The notes: generated from the letters alone by a model not told the origin. Positions 11,737-28,478 are shown, numbered from the stretch's first letter. The stretch is 64,000 nucleotides of DNA from Styela clava (GCF_964204865.1 NC_135253.1:20062001-20126000); one strand, 5' to 3'. Made by a program: numbers and translations.

Positions 11737-12081
11737 TCTTGCACTGTAGTAATTTTTCAATTTTTTTTTCTGTTTTACAAAACACTGTAGTTTTTAATCT
11801 GTATTTTTTAAGGTATAAAAAGTATAAATAAAGAATCGTGAGAGTGATCAATAACTATATTTTATGCTTTCAATTGGATTTGAAAGACTAAGAAAATTTG
11901 CATACAAGGTGTTGGGGGTACCGAAAAAATTTCGGGGTTAATAAACTTGGTAGCTTCGTAGATGAAGTAGCTAATTATGGGTTCTCCTAAAATCCGCCTG
12001 TTGATTTATATAATACTTTATATATTATATGTATAAAACAATTTTTGACAAGATTTTCTAATGCAATAATATAGGGGCAAA

Positions 12082-14892
<2,811 letters not shown>

Positions 14893-15770
14893 TTTGATCG
14901 GTGTTTCCGTCAGTTAGTCTCTTTTTATTTATTCCATACGTTTAATCCCAATAATTGCGATATATGCAGAATCTTTAAGAAAACATGTGTAATAAATACT
15001 ATATTTCTCGTAGGGATTAAATCTCCACGATTCTGTAAATACCTAGAATAATGCAAGTCTGAAAGTACAGTATATCAAAATGAAAAGCTTTAAGACTATG
15101 ATATTTGTTGATTAATCAATCACTTTATTGTAAATCAGATAGAATAACAGCTTGTACGAGTACAATAAAATATCCCACAAAACCTTTACTAATCTCTATT
15201 TGCGATAACATGTGTGGGTTGTATAAATATATACAAAAATTTGCAGTTCAACAGAATTTACTCAAATTAGAATAGTCTTCCAATACAATATTCAAATTAA
15301 AATGTTTCGGCTTAGCATGTGACAGCTGGGTGACAATAAATTCAGAAACCTTGTTTTAATTAGTCTGTCTTTCAGAAAAGTATGGTAATTCTTTGGTAAT
15401 TTCATATAATCTTTTGCATATTTTAAGTAGTAATAGTAGTTTTTAATATATATAATTTAGAATTCTTCAAGTCCGCATTTCTGCCTAGTTATGAACAGAG
15501 TTACATTATAAAGTTTGCATCAGTCTTTATTAGAAAATATTAAACAATATTACGAGCTATGGACACTACAAACAAACCATTTCTTATTGTCACTATTATT
15601 AAAATAAACATTTTTTTTATTTCGGCGTGGTTAAGTCATTGTACCCTAGAATCTAGATGAGGTCATGTAGAAATTTGAACATGGAATGATGTAGGAATAC
15701 GGGCGCAACAAATCATTTCGAAGAATAGGCCGCTCTCCCCTCCCCCCAAAAGCCACTTTTTAAATTAACA

Positions 15771-15867
15771 AATTAGTAATTATACGATTAGGGTTAGGAA
15801 TGCAAATTGCGCTACAAGTTCAAATTTTCAAATCATTCCTAACCCCAACTGTATAATTACTAATTTG
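15771..15867. repeat. short palindromic repeat, family B
   Basis: ATTAGTAATTATACGATTAG on the left and its inverse CTGTATAATTACTAAT on the right enclose GATTAGGGTTAGGAATGC and CATTCCTAACCCC. Third copy of the family in the window. Confidence 0.6.
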
Positions 15868-18409
15868 TTACTTTAAAACGTGGCGGGGATGTGTTTTCGA
15901 AATTAGTGGCGGTGGATTTGTATGAAAGATCCCTCTGTAGAAACCCCATTACTAAGTATTCAAACCATATAACTAAAGTTTCACAACGACCTTTGTTTAT
16001 ACCCAAATCATCGACACCGACCTGCACTGAGCTCGCAATACTGCTCTACAATGCTACAATCGCATCGAGACAGTTAAGCATGTCTAAAAGAACACTTATT
16101 ATAATTTAATTACTGCCATTACCTGCCTTCATCTCGTCCGCAATTTCATATTATTATTAAATATTCCTCATTTGTTCTACCATGTTACGTAAATACCTCT
16201 AAATCATTAAGTACAAGATTTGGTTCATAGCTTACTAATTTGTCTTGTTTTTTTAACGGATTATGAAGAAACACGAAACTAATCTCTAATTAACGTGGTC
16301 CCATGTTTGAAATTAGTTAGTACATTCACAAATTGTCAATGTTTGGATTTGGAATTTATCTTTTACAATACTTAAATAGTTGGGTAGTCAACAATTTAGT
16401 AACAAAAGCATGGCGTGCTCTAAAATATCGAAATGATTATTCTATTTTTCCAAGAACTTTTGCTTTTTGTAATTTACTACCAGAAACCTGCTTCATTGGC
16501 CAAAAAAGAAAATTGGATTGTGATACCGTTCAATTTTTCAGTACTTTTATTTTTTTTGTAATATTAGCTGCTGGTCTATCACTGAATTAAAATTGAACAT
16601 TCTACGTTTTTTCGACAGAAAAGCAAAACAAAATGGAGAAAATATATGACCCTTTACAACAGGCCTGTTGCGTGTAAGATAACAATCCAATACGACAGGC
16701 TAAATGGTTTTTCTCAGTCCGATATTATCTAAGTCTGAAAATTTACTTTTTAAATTGGCTGGACTTTTCATCTTATTGCTCTCGTATGGAGAAAATTGTC
16801 TTCTATTTATTTCTGTAATTTTTTTTTTAGTTTCGAGTTGTCTAGTCAGATATGGGCAGTACGTAACTTCATTTTTACCTATGTATCTAGCTTGGTTTAT
16901 AGTTAGAATTTACAGACCAGAAAGTCTTAAAGTGTAAAATGTACGTATATCTCATCCAAGGCGTTTCTTGTATACAAGCATTTTATTCTACATCACGATA
17001 AGACCACCGCGAAGTTTAGGCTCGAAGGATAAACAGACGAAAAACGAATTCTGGTCTTTCTCACGTGAGAAGCAATAAAGAGGGGTCTCAACCAAAATGG
17101 CGGGTTTTGGGTACACGTTTTGTAGTTTCAGTTGAAATGTAATCCGTTATTTCATTTTTGTCATACAGTAATTTGTCATATATAAGTATAATTTGAAATT
17201 GATAATTTGCACATCGATATCTTACACTTGATTTTAAACAATAATTGAAGCATTTTTCTATACGTTAATTTATTTATTCAAATAGATCTTAATTCTAAAC
17301 AGCTATTTTGAATAAAAACTGTTAAATGGAATGCAATACTTCTAAAATTTGGTATTTTTTTAAAAGCCGCTAAATTTTACAAAATAAATTGTAGAACAAT
17401 ATCAGTTTCTAAATAACGTAGCGATCTTTAGCAACAATGTTAGCTTACTGCAATTCAGGTTGAATTTATTGGGTGTAATCTAGAGGTTATCAGATGCACA
17501 GGCCTAAAAAATATACGAGTTGAAGCGCTTGGATTCGAATAGTAAGTATGAACATAAGTATATTAATCTCCAAACACGTTTTAAAACTCCACGGTTTATA
17601 GTTTGTCGTTACAACTATATCAACTCAAATATTTCCGGATTACAAAATAATGTTTTGTAAATATTCATTTCATACCGGACATTTTTATTTCAAATTAATC
17701 AGGATTTTCAGCTTAAAATATTGACCCACAACTTTGCTGACCGGGTTAGCAGTCATGTCGACATGATTAATGGCATATCTCAAGTGTTTAATACTTATGA
17801 ACTAAAGAATTATGATGATTATAATTTATTACACTAATATTGTAACTTCAAAACAGTTTTGGTTGTAAATTCTAAAAAAATATATATTATATTAGAGTCA
17901 ACTTGATTGAACACAGGGATGTAAAGAATTTTGAACTCAAAATGTCAAATTCAATCTAATCTATTAAATATAAATAATTATTATTTGCTGATGTGTAATT
18001 ATCTGGTAATTCTAAGGATTTAAATATTCTGTTAACAACTTTTGTAATAGTTTTTACAAAATTGAACCTCGGCCGGCTTAAGTTTTCAATTTCAATTAAC
18101 TTTATTTTACTAATTCTTAAACATTCTTTACTCGTAATACGTTTTCAACAAAATTTGCAAAATATCTCACTAACAGGTTCATAAATAAAACTCAAAAACC
18201 ATTTTGAAAACTATTTTGAAACAAAATTAAATTTTTGTGAAATATATACCCAAACGCAAATAAAGACCATACAAAGATGCGCGGAATATTAATAAGTTTA
18301 TTTTAAAAATATAAAATTAAAAATACAACTTCTACTTTCTGCCTTTGAGTACTTGAGCTTGACCGAAACACAACCCTCACTTCTGAGACTTCAATCCAAA
18401 AGGGTGTGT

Positions 18410-18613
18410 TCAAAATTGAAGAAAACTCGCTTCAAATTGATAATGTTTGCCTTTTTTTGAAAGTTTGTCATATTTCTCGTTATCTTTAGAACACCCATTG
18501 TAAAGGTTTAAATAACAACTAACGAGGCAATTCCTGTAGCTGTCATAATCCTGTTTGCATATTTGTCCGGATAATGTTGACACTATAACCATAATCCCAT
18601 GACATGATGACAT
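18410..18613 (-). CDS. candidate small cysteine-patterned exon, not recognised
   Basis: A 67-codon minus-strand frame contains CKQDYDSYRNCLVSC with a fourth Cys eight residues later (C-x9-C-x3-C-x7-C), then a Lys-rich end. An acceptor-like GGTTATAG lies before codon 12, so it may be a last exon. I found no upstream exon and no family match. It could equally be chance. Confidence 0.15.
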   Translation of the reverse strand: MSSCHGIMVIVSTLSGQICKQDYDSYRNCLVSCYLNLYNGCSKDNEKYDKLSKKGKHYQFEASFLQF

Positions 18614-19436
18614 TGTTTCACGCCACTTCGCCTTGGAAATGCGATAAGCAAAAAAAAAACTCCAACCACATTTTACCTTCGAAAAACCTAATGCTATCGC
18701 TGTTAATACTGGTTAAGATTTATTGGCAACTACGAAAATGTAAATATCAGTTGGAGTTATGCGAGACTAACTCCATGTCCGTGCTCTATGTCTTTGCGCA
18801 AGTGGATCTGTATGCGTATGATGCAAGGATGTTGTAGCATGAATAAAAATGACCATTCTGTTTTATTCAAGCTTCTTGCTGCAGACTTATGCGAATTTAT
18901 GACTGCTTGATCTTACCCATACGCTGTGGTTAACGCCAATAATTAAGTTTCTGAACTTTTTACACTTCAACTGAATGTTTTTTTATCAATGATGTAGCAG
19001 CTTAAAATTATGGTTAATTGTCTATTACTGTATATTATGACCTCCCACGGTGATTTAAATCCTATTACCTCCCAGAAAGTAAAAATTAGCGAGACGAACT
19101 CAAAACAAACAGTTTTTAGAGTTACATTTCATGAATACAAACATAAGGCACGATTTGCCACAAGCTTGTGATCACTAATAATATTGTGACATGAACCATA
19201 AACATATCAAATTAATCGTAGCTTCTGTGAGGTCCTATGTATTCATGATCGACAGAATTCACTAAGTTTGTAAGTAACTTTTTATGAAATAGCTATCAGC
19301 AAACATGCTTTATGTGTTATGTATTATTTTTTATTATTTAATATATATCCTTGCTTTAGGGACTAAATCGCTTAGCCAAATGGCCCATTACTATTTGCCA
19401 CAAAAATATCCAAATGACTATACCAGTCTGCTAAAC

Positions 19437-19755
19437 CAGGGGTGTGCAAACTTTATTACAGTAGGGCCAGATTCAAGTAATTTGGGTGAAGCCGCGGGCC
19501 GCACATTTCTTCAAGATATGATTTATAGTAGTTCCATGTTTTTGCTAGCTAGTTTTAATAATATAACAGTGGCACCGGCGTACTGGTATAGGCTTTGCGA
19601 TGCAAAGTAATTGGAATTGCTCGCACGTACCAGAATAACTAAACTTAAAACTCTTTTCGCGTGCACACCATTCAAAATTGGCACTTGTGCGTGGGCCGCA
19701 CAATATTTTCTTGCGGGACACAGTTGGCCCGCGGGCCGTAGTTTGCACACCCCTG
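19437..19755. mobile_element. complete hAT-like MITE
   Basis: Perfect inverted ends CAGGGGTGTGCAAAC / GTTTGCACACCCCTG, flanked by an 8-bp duplication TGCTAAAC / TGCTAAAT (19429-19436 and 19756-19763, one mismatch). The interior carries GCCGCGGGCCGCAC and GGCCCGCGGGCC blocks near the ends. No transposase. This is the reference copy of the family that also gives 1708-2542 and 9131-9425. Confidence 0.85.
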
Positions 19756-22700
19756 TGCTAAATAATTAAATTGAATAAATTGGCGAGCTATTCTTGAAAA
19801 AATGCGAATTCAATAAAATACAGAAACATTTAGAGAAATGTTTACATCAAAATATTTTAAAATGAAGAAACGTTTTTTTTTACAAAATTTGGAATCGTTA
19901 GTGTTTTAACTTACAAAACAAACTTAATTTTCTATATCAAGAAAATATTATTTTTATCATATTTTTCAAAAATTACTTAGGTGATTGGATATACAACTTG
20001 TCTTCCTTCCATATTATTATTAAAAAATTGTTGTTTTGTCCATTGGCCAATTTCATACCTACATCTCACTTGTTTGTTTGACCACAAAAAAGCTGAAAAA
20101 TATATAATACCTGACCTATCGCCCCAGCTTATCAGAGAACGATCATCATTCTATCATCGTTCTCAAACTGAATATCTTGTGGAATCTATCCCAAATATTA
20201 GTTTGTTGTCTATTTTTACAATACTAACACACTACCGGAAGAATTAAAATACCTCAACATATTATTGAATAGCCTTGCATACTATCTTTTACTCAAGGAA
20301 GTTGGTACAAAACATACAAATATACAGTGTTAGCGACGATGAAATAAGCCGATTTCTTTGACTTAAAGCGTGAAAGTGTGAAGGTACGCCGAAAATAAAA
20401 GAAAAAATATCGCTACGTTGGTATTTTTGTAACGCATTTCCGTAGCAATAGTTATTCGAATTTATATTTTCGAATGCTTTTTGTTATCGAATATGGTAAT
20501 ATTAACTCATTCGAACTCTGTTGTATTGGAATAGAATTTGTTCCATATACCGCGGAAATAGATTGGTGTGACCAATCAATAACTTTGTTAAATTCTAATT
20601 TCATATTAGTTTTATATCCCAGTAAAGCCGCAAGGTAGCAAATTAGTTCAAGAAACAGAATTCAAATCATAGGCAGTTCATCGCTCGAAATGCGCTGCAG
20701 ATCTCAATCTGAATAAAATGAAAATTGTCAATAGATGTAATTGTCCTTTAAAGTAATTCGCTCAGTAACTAATTCTGGTTAAAAGTAGCCACTCGCAAAG
20801 ATGATTTTTAAAAATAGGCTTGTTTATGTGTTAGTTCATATAAACTTGCATGATTTACATGTGACCTGTCGCCCATTCATAATAATTAGTCAATGTCAGC
20901 ATGTCAATATCTTGTGTCAATTTGGCAGTTACTGATTTATTTATCAACATTGTCGCAAAGAAGCTTAGCCTGCAATCTATCATAATAAACCAGTAATGGT
21001 TATATTGAAAAACAGTATTTTTTTTTGTCAAACAGGATTATAACATAAACAAATATATTTGGGTTCATTACTATTGTGGATTATGCAATTCGCGTTATTA
21101 TTAGGAATTTAATAATAGAAGGAAAAATGGAAAGTTTTTGGAAAAATTTAAATAAATAATGAACAGATTTTGGAAATGGAACAGAAAGAAGTGAAAAATG
21201 GAAATAAAATATTTTTCGGAGCCGTTGAATCACAGTTACATAAGTAGTATATTATTTGATATTTTCTCTGTACAGTTTTGAGGCCAAAACGAAGACTTTT
21301 TATATTAGCAATATTTTACTGGAATAATATGTATGAGTAAAACTTTTTCTTGTATGATATTTGCTTTGTACAATTTTCAACCAAAAACACAGATTTTTTA
21401 CATTATCGACAAATTTTCAACTTCAAAACGTTTCGAAATGCACTATTCCTTCACAGTAATTGACGGTTCAATGGGATTAGTTAATTTTGCTTTGGCCTGA
21501 GGGAAAAACTTTATGAAGTTGACCGATCTTCATGGGTGGGCTTGACACGGAACCTTGTGACGCACAAGTGTACTTTTTTTAATCGCTTCGAATGACAGAG
21601 GTTTTTGAAGATGTTGCTATTGAGGTTTGTCTCTATGTTTGAACTCAATAATGCTCTTAAGATATTAAGAGTGATCACTATTTCAAACCATGTAACAGAA
21701 TATACACCCAATAATAGTAGTTCCGTTCTATTTTGAATGTCTTATGTTTTTCATAGGCTGAAAACTTGGCAACAAAACTAAATTTATTTTTTAGCACTTT
21801 AATGTAGGAAATTAGATTCTTCGTTTAAAAAAATTGAGCTCCTAAAAAAATAAACGCCTGAAGACGCTATGTTGTTAACTATTTTCTAGTAGATATATTT
21901 GAAATTTAAAGTAGTTATATCTATATTAATCTTTAGTAACTAATTTGCAAGTGGGTTACGAAATGTTCTTCTCGCTGTTAGGATTTAGTGACACTTTACT
22001 AAGAATGGTTTTTTAGAGCCATACAAAATTCAATCTCGCTTTTAGTGATCATGTTTCACCTGTTACGTATATCCGCCATTTTCTTTTTGTGACAATATGA
22101 AAGTTTTTCTATTCGTTGTAGCTTTTGACGTAGTTTTACCTGATTTATCAGGTGACCTGTTTCTAACAGTTGATTGGTCGAAGCATTTTGACAATGATGG
22201 TGGTATCTCTTTCAGGAAAGTGCGATAGAAACCACAAGATTAGGACGAAATTCATTCATGTTTTTCCCTCGGGCGGGGATTAACTCTGCGCCGATTATGA
22301 TAGCGTGCTAGTGGCGCAAACAAAGGAAATTCTCTCGACCGCCAATGAAGTATTTGAAAAATTGTACATACAAACTTTCAATTTTGTTGGAGAGTCAGAT
22401 AATAGATAAAATTGAATTGCGCCAACCCAACCGCAGTTTTTAAATCTATATTAATGCTCTTTAAATTCTTAGATCACTAGTCTGGTACTTCGTCAATGAG
22501 AATTGTTTTATTTCAATTCTCGATTTTGAACACCGCTTAGGTACACTAAAGATAGCGCGGTAAATCACGTAATCCACAATTATAGTCCAAAGCAAATGAT
22601 TGTAATTGGCTTATCCAATGTTTTGCCGATTTTCCGGGGGTCGCAGTCAAATTTTTTGTCGTCTGGAGGAGATTTTAACTGTTAGCGGGAACAATATTTG

Positions 22701-24338
22701 ACCATGCCATTCGAAATAAGATGTATTTGCTAACCCCAGTAGTTGATCATTTTATCCAATTCCTCAGTAGCGCTCGCAGAAGTTTGTGAACACTCAAACT
22801 GATCCGATACAATCACGCCTCATGGGCACGAAACAATGTGACGAAAGTTTCATTTCGGAATAGGTTATTTAATTGGTTGCACTCTTTACTTTGTAAAAAA
22901 GCGCAAAAAACGTACAACTGTTTTTGTAATAATCCTTTAAAAAATAAAGTCCGGTATTCGGTTGAACATTGTTCCGACACTGATGGAGATCAGAAATACC
23001 ACAACTTTATTACCAAAATACGATAAAAATAAACCTTGGTAAATAGTGTTATTCGGTGCTTTACTCTCATTTTATTATAAAAATAATATATGACTGAATT
23101 TTTTCGTAGAAAATACTAATTGAGAAAATATGCGGATTTTAGGTATTAGATATTACGCCCGCTTTTTGAACGAAATAAAAAATGGCTCACCGAATGTGAA
23201 ATAGTTGATATATGTTGTCAGAATGAGAGGGTTGCATTCGTTATCGGAAGGCTCTACAATTAATTTCAAGACAATAATCAGAGATTACCCAAAATTTAAA
23301 ACTGTATAAGTAAAACACCCAGACATTTCATGTTCAGTAAGTTTGTGACAAATACCATTAAATACCATCTTTAATTGAAAATATCTGACTAAACTTTAGT
23401 TAGGCTTACAAAACAACGTTTCGTTATTGCTAGATAGTAATGTTTCCGTTTTTTTGCCAGTGTGCTCTCGATTTATGCGCGCCACGGTTGCTGACGAAAC
23501 CTTTATGATTCAGACTGAACTCTGCAACTCAAGCCACCATCGACCGGTGACGCGGGAGTGTTCTGACTTGAATAAATTAGGCAATAAAACTTGCGAAAAT
23601 GTGATATAGGTAATGTGACTTTACTCAAACTCGGTCTAATTTTGCTCGCGATTCAAGGACTTTTATCCAACACTACAATATAAACAGTGTTTTCTCTCGT
23701 ATCCTTCAAGATGAAATTATTTTAATATGATATTTGATCACACCTAGTGTCACAATAATGTACTCGGGATAAAATGTATTTTACGATCGACGTAAATTGC
23801 ACTGCTGGTAATAAAACATTACAATTGTTCAACTTTTAATCGTAAACGATCATCAGAGCCTTATGAATTTGCCTGGCTACGTACAGGTGGATCGAACACA
23901 TGCAATTTAACGCCCATTACCACCTTTTTCTTCCCATGACTATTCCATCGTACAATGTGGGAATTTTTAAATAGAATAATGACACCAATAACATATACAC
24001 ATTATATATAACTGAACTCTTTTTATGTTAAAAGACCACCGTGAGTTTGCTTATTTACGGGTGCACAAAAGGTGCTTTGCATGAAATTTGATTATGTCGT
24101 CAGAAAGAGTCGCTGTGGTGGTCAGTGGCGCCATTCTGATTAATCATGTTGTGACATCACAAACCGTGACGAATTCAAATTAAACTATAAACAAATTAAT
24201 TCTAGGTGGTCTTCATACTTTGAAACGAAGACAATTTTGATATTCATGACACTCCAACCGCGGAATGTAACACATTAAACATGACTTCAATTGTTCATTT
24301 CTGATCAATTTAGTAATAATGTTGCGGTCGTGTTGCGT

Positions 24339-24960
24339 TTAGTTGTATAAATTACCCATTTTATTTGAATATTTCGATAAATAATATTTGCCTTTGAAGT
24401 GTGATGGATATTTTAACGACAATCTGTCTAGTTCAGCAGGGTTGGGTGGACTGCAGACCACCAAAACATTGTGTGCGACACTGCTTCTCTTGGAGAAAGT
24501 TGTAAACATTTTCATTTGAACCATCTAAAACTCTTTTTGAAAGTTCTGAAATAATAAAATAATAGTAATGCTTTTTCATCTCTGGTTCAACAATATCAGC
24601 CATATTGAATTTCAATTAAAGGACATTGTATGAAATGGTCATTTGATAAAACTATGAACTTTTCTCAATGCGACCCTTTACAAAGATTTTTCTGAATGCT
24701 GCCATGAAAAAATCTCTGCCCATCTCAGGGTTAAAGCTTGTCAAAAAAAAGGAAGCGCAATATAAGCAGCTGACGAATTGGCGAGCTGTACAAACTAGAC
24801 TCGAATATGGAAGAAGTACTAAAATCAAAGAGATCGGAAAAAGATAAATCTTATCAGGAAACATGGACTTTTGCAGGCTACATGACTCCTAATGGCTTCG
24901 GTAAGTTCGGGAGCCTCACAAACACCGTTGCAATCTATCGCTTCACCTTATAAATAGATA
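24339..24960. other. possible short coding remnants, not resolved
   Basis: On the minus strand, a possible exon follows the acceptor TTTATTATTTCAG near 24550 and encodes ELSKRVLDGSNENVYNFLQE. On the plus strand an ATG frame at 24669-24848 encodes a 59-residue basic peptide (MKKSLPISGLKLVKKKEAQY, then a TNWRAVQTRLEYGR segment). Neither matches a family I know and both cannot easily be real. I list them so that they are not lost. Confidence 0.2.
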
Positions 24961-25106
24961 GGTTGCACAGATCTCTTCAGAAATTGACACTGACGACACG
25001 TATGCATCTGCATCACCAAGGCGGGGTATTGGAAATAGTTTTCAACTAGCAATAATCGCACCTCGGATAAACCTCACTGGTTACGATACGGCCACTGCGA
25101 AAAGCT
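24961..25106 (-). pseudogene. U4: divergent U4 snRNA copy, inverted relative to the array
   Basis: Read on the minus strand, it starts AGCTTTTCGCAGTGGCCG and has the full 5' stem-loop (CCAGTGAGGTTTATCCGAGG), GATTATTGCTAGTTGAAAAC, CCCCGCC, the Sm-like CAATTTCTG and a 3' hairpin. Its central region (GATGCATACGTGTCGTCAG) differs from the array copies. The 5' end has T for G in the U6-pairing stem, and no TCACC-type PSE lies upstream, so it is probably a retired or dispersed copy. Confidence 0.85.
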
Positions 25107-25422
25107 GAAGAACGATAGGAAACGATAGTAAAAAAATTATACAAAATGAATAGTGAATACTAATTTTTATCACGTAAACGAAAATTGACAAATAATTGCT
25201 GTTGTAACAGTTTATTTATTATGACCAAAATTATGGTTTTAGGAACTAAAAACGCATCTTGGCCTAAACACAAAAACATGCAGCATAATTACATTGAGTC
25301 ACTAAGTATGGCCAAACTTATTGGACCCTGTCTAATACTTGTAACAGCTCGTAACCAATCCAGTCCGTTATCGCTTTACGATGATAAGTGATCACAACAC
25401 AAAGAACAATAATGTAATAATG

Positions 25423-25430
25423 ACAGAACA
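25423..25430. repeat. target-site duplication of the hAT element (left)
   Basis: ACAGAACA, repeated exactly at 28471-28478 on the other side of the element. Confidence 0.9.
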
Positions 25431-28400
25431 CAGTGGCGGCGCGTGGTCATTTTGACAACCGGGGCAAGCTACTGCGGGACCAAGCCCCCCCCCCCCCCCA
25501 TCTACGGGGACAGGATGAGCGCTGTAAGTTCTCCCATCATTTTATGAGTATAAAAACCATTCCATTGGTAACAACCAATCGGCAAACGCGACAATTTTTA
25601 ACGATAAGAAAGTGTCTTTAAAACCGGTCCAAGTCAAGGGATTAATAAATATAGACATAGTTTATTTTGAAACCTCTTTCAAAAGGAAAGGCAATATTTA
25701 CCCAGATAAATACAATGACATATTAACAGAAACTTCAGGAAAGCAGACGAAACCTAAAATAAGGTTTAAAACGTTACTATGAAGAAAGGAAAGGTAATGC
25801 AAAGATAAGGACATGCGTCGCTCACTAATAGATATATATGCTGCTAGACTACTGCTTGAACATATATGCAACACGCCGCGGTTTCTTGGAAGCAAAATGC
25901 TCAATAACGCGCTGATTAAAGTCATGCATCCCAGAAATAACGTCTCTGTGAATGGATAAAACAGCCAAGGAATTTAATCTATCTTGCTTCATTGTGTTTC
26001 TGAGATACGTTTTAATACGCTTCAGCGTGCTGAATGTTCGCTCTGCGTCGGCGGAGGAAATAGGCGTCGTCGAAATGATGTCCAGAAATTTTGCAGACGC
26101 CGCAAAGGTAGTTACTAGAGTGTTATCTATGAGGAACCCATAGAGCGCGCAAGTTGATGTGATGTTCAAAAAAGTTTGATTGGTGTATATACATCGCAAT
26201 TCATTTTCCAATTTACCCACGTTTATCATGGGGTAAAATTTGGAGACAGTAGCCAACAAATGGATAGGAAATTGACGTGCAAATTTTGAAAAATTTTTGG
26301 GGTTCATCAAAGAGAACGCGGCAAGGTGTTCAGTGCGCAGACGATCGCCTATTTGGCTCACCAGAATGTCACAGCATTCATTTGCAGACAAAATCAAACG
26401 CGGCGTTGTTTGCCCGTGGCGTAAAGAAGCACTCCATGTGTCGTCGTATTTTATTGTTTCCCGGATACGAGATACAGCATCGCAGAAGTCTGAAATACAC
26501 GACTGCACAGACGCTCCATCCATTAGCCTAGGCTGCAATGCGCCGTATAATACATCCACGTGATAGAATATTGTGGAGAAAAAAGCGAGAAAAAATGAAA
26601 ACTCACCATCTTCTAGCAGACGCTTTAGACATGCCGCCTCCCTCACAGAGCGTTCGTCCCAAACCGGAGAGCTCTGAATGCCATTGAAACACTCAATGAG
26701 CTCAGACCTAATTTCGGACACGCCCTGCACCACGCGTGATTGGAAGTTCCAACGTGTGCACAAGCTGGGAGACGGCGGCTGCATATCTGGCGAAGGAGGT
26801 CAGACCGCTTCGGCGAAACGGAAAAAAATGAAGAAAACCCCGAAACATTTGCAAAAAATATACGGACGAGAGGGGTATCAAGACACATATTTTTAATAAC
26901 GAGGTTAAATTGGTGTGCATAACAATGTAAAAAATGCGCATGAGGAAAATCTTCTTTTATATAAACTTGAACACCATGTTTCGACCCACTCATGACTGCC
27001 GCGCCGTCATAAGTTTGAGCTATCAATTTTGACTTCGCGTTGTAAGGCTGTAACACTTCTTTCAGTACAGCCGATATCCCGCAAGCCGTGCGATCAACGA
27101 TTGGTACAAAGCTGTGAAATCTCTCGGTAGGTTTACCATCTTTCACAAACCGAAAAATCACAGCCAGTTGGGAAACGCACGTGATGTCAGTTGTCTCGTC
27201 AGACTAAATCGAAAGGAACTGGCAATTCTCAATTTCCAGAGCCAAATGTTGTAAATAAATTTTATACATTGAGTCGAGCAAATCATTTTATTTATCCTTA
27301 GATGTCCCTTTCGAAACAGTTGCGGCATCAAGATGATCTTTCAATACTGTATCTAGGGATGCGGTGTGTTCCACCATATCCAGAAATACCCCTCTATTAG
27401 AAGAGCCAGCCCGTTCATCGTGCCCACGGAGGGACAGCTCGTGACAAGCTGACACCCAATGAACTTCAAAACATCTATCAATCGACCGAGAACATAGCGG
27501 TTTTTCTCGACGTTTTGGTTGTGCCGACGAATAGAAACCGCGCGTCCTTCATCCAACTGTGCTGCAATATTAACATTTCCGAATGTTCGGTATTTTACTG
27601 CATTGTCCAGATGCTCCATAGAAGATTGATGATCCCTGGCACGCTCGGAAAGCTGTTTAAGATCTCTAAAACCAAATTTACACCAACGTGAGTCACGGGC
27701 GGTAGCAAAAAGTAGGCAATTAAAACAAAAAAGTGCATTTTTGTCCTCGCTGTAACACAACCATTCGTGTTTTTTATACCAAGTTTCTGCGCAGAATGTA
27801 CGCCGACGCTTTCCTCCGTCATGGGATTGTTCCAGTGAACAATTCTTTGGTTGATAAGGCCCAAGACGTTGTACCTCTAATTTTTGTTCCAGCGGCAGCT
27901 GCGAAAACGGAGTGCGAAGTAGTGCATCAACCTTATTCATTATGATGTCTAAGGCTAAGAAATGCGAAGCCGGAAAGAAGTGAGGAGGTCAAAAGGAATG
28001 TGGAAAATCGAAAGCAAATGGACTAAAGGTCTCTAACTGATTCAAATAGTGAAACAAGCGACAAAAACGAAGGCGAGGAAACTATCAACTCTTCAAGCAA
28101 CCAACGAACGAGAAGGAATGCGTGAATATGTCAACACGTTGTTGTAAGAAACGTCGGCATTGTGTCGCCATAATTTCGGGGCTAGCCCCGATGATTTAGT
28201 AAAAGAAACAGAAAACAAACGAGACAAACGCGGCGAGTGGAAGATAAAAGAGAGAATACGAAATACAATGAGCAACCGGGGCAAAATCGGCGTCGCCCCG
28301 TCGACGTTCGGCGAAGGCTTTGCGAGCGAAAAATGAACCATGTCGGGAGAATATGGCTAGTGTAGACAGTCTGTGCAACCGATATTGAGGTAATTTTCGA

Positions 28401-28470
28401 ATATTTTTTATTATACCGAAAAAACAACCGGGGCATTGCCCCGGTTGGCCCTATTGACGCGCCGCCACTG
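25431..28470 (-). mobile_element. hAT transposon, ZMYM1-like autonomous type, decayed
   Basis: Inverted ends CAGTGGCGGCGCGT (25431) and ACGCGCCGCCACTG (ending 28470), with an 8-bp duplication ACAGAACA on both sides. The 3,040-bp body holds a broken transposase on the minus strand (25849-27940). ACCGGGGCA blocks lie near both ends, and a run of about 14 C lies near 25486. It abuts the left side of the U4 array. Confidence 0.92.
25849..27940 (-). pseudogene. ZMYM1/TTF-type hAT transposase, broken
   Basis: DNA transposase of the hAT superfamily. The N-terminal part (27940-27353) carries a TTF-type zinc-finger region: RLGPYQPKNCS, RRTFCAETWYKKHEWLCYSE, ALFCFNCLLFA. The middle part has the catalytic-core segment SDETTDITCVSQLAVIFRFV and HCYAHQFNLVIK (27161-26643). 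The C-terminal part (26784-25849) ends in the dimerisation segment SSADAERTFSTLKRIKTYLR. A TAG at 27204-27206 interrupts the frame just before SDETTD, and the reading frame shifts near 26780. With these breaks it cannot make a full protein. Confidence 0.88.
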
Positions 28471-28478
28471 ACAGAACA
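28471..28478. repeat. target-site duplication of the hAT element (right)
   Basis: ACAGAACA, identical to 25423-25430. Confidence 0.9.

Larger units (their letters stand above)
14893..24338. other. 9.4 kb AT-rich intergenic DNA with scattered MITEs
   Basis: Apart from the repeats at 15771-15867 and 19437-19755 I see no domain, RNA gene or convincing exon chain. Short frames at 16333, 16704, 18604, 19981, 22838 and 23427 lack any recognisable motif, splice context or codon signal. The stretch presumably contains upstream control DNA of the forkhead gene, but no site can be named. Confidence 0.5.

Noticed and set aside
16333-16937. 85- and 77-codon hydrophobic plus-strand frames
   Set aside because: No domain, splice context or start context; AT-rich DNA gives hydrophobic frames by chance.
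25952-26922. Plus-strand frames of 60-88 codons at 25952-26922
   Set aside because: Antisense shadows of the hAT transposase.
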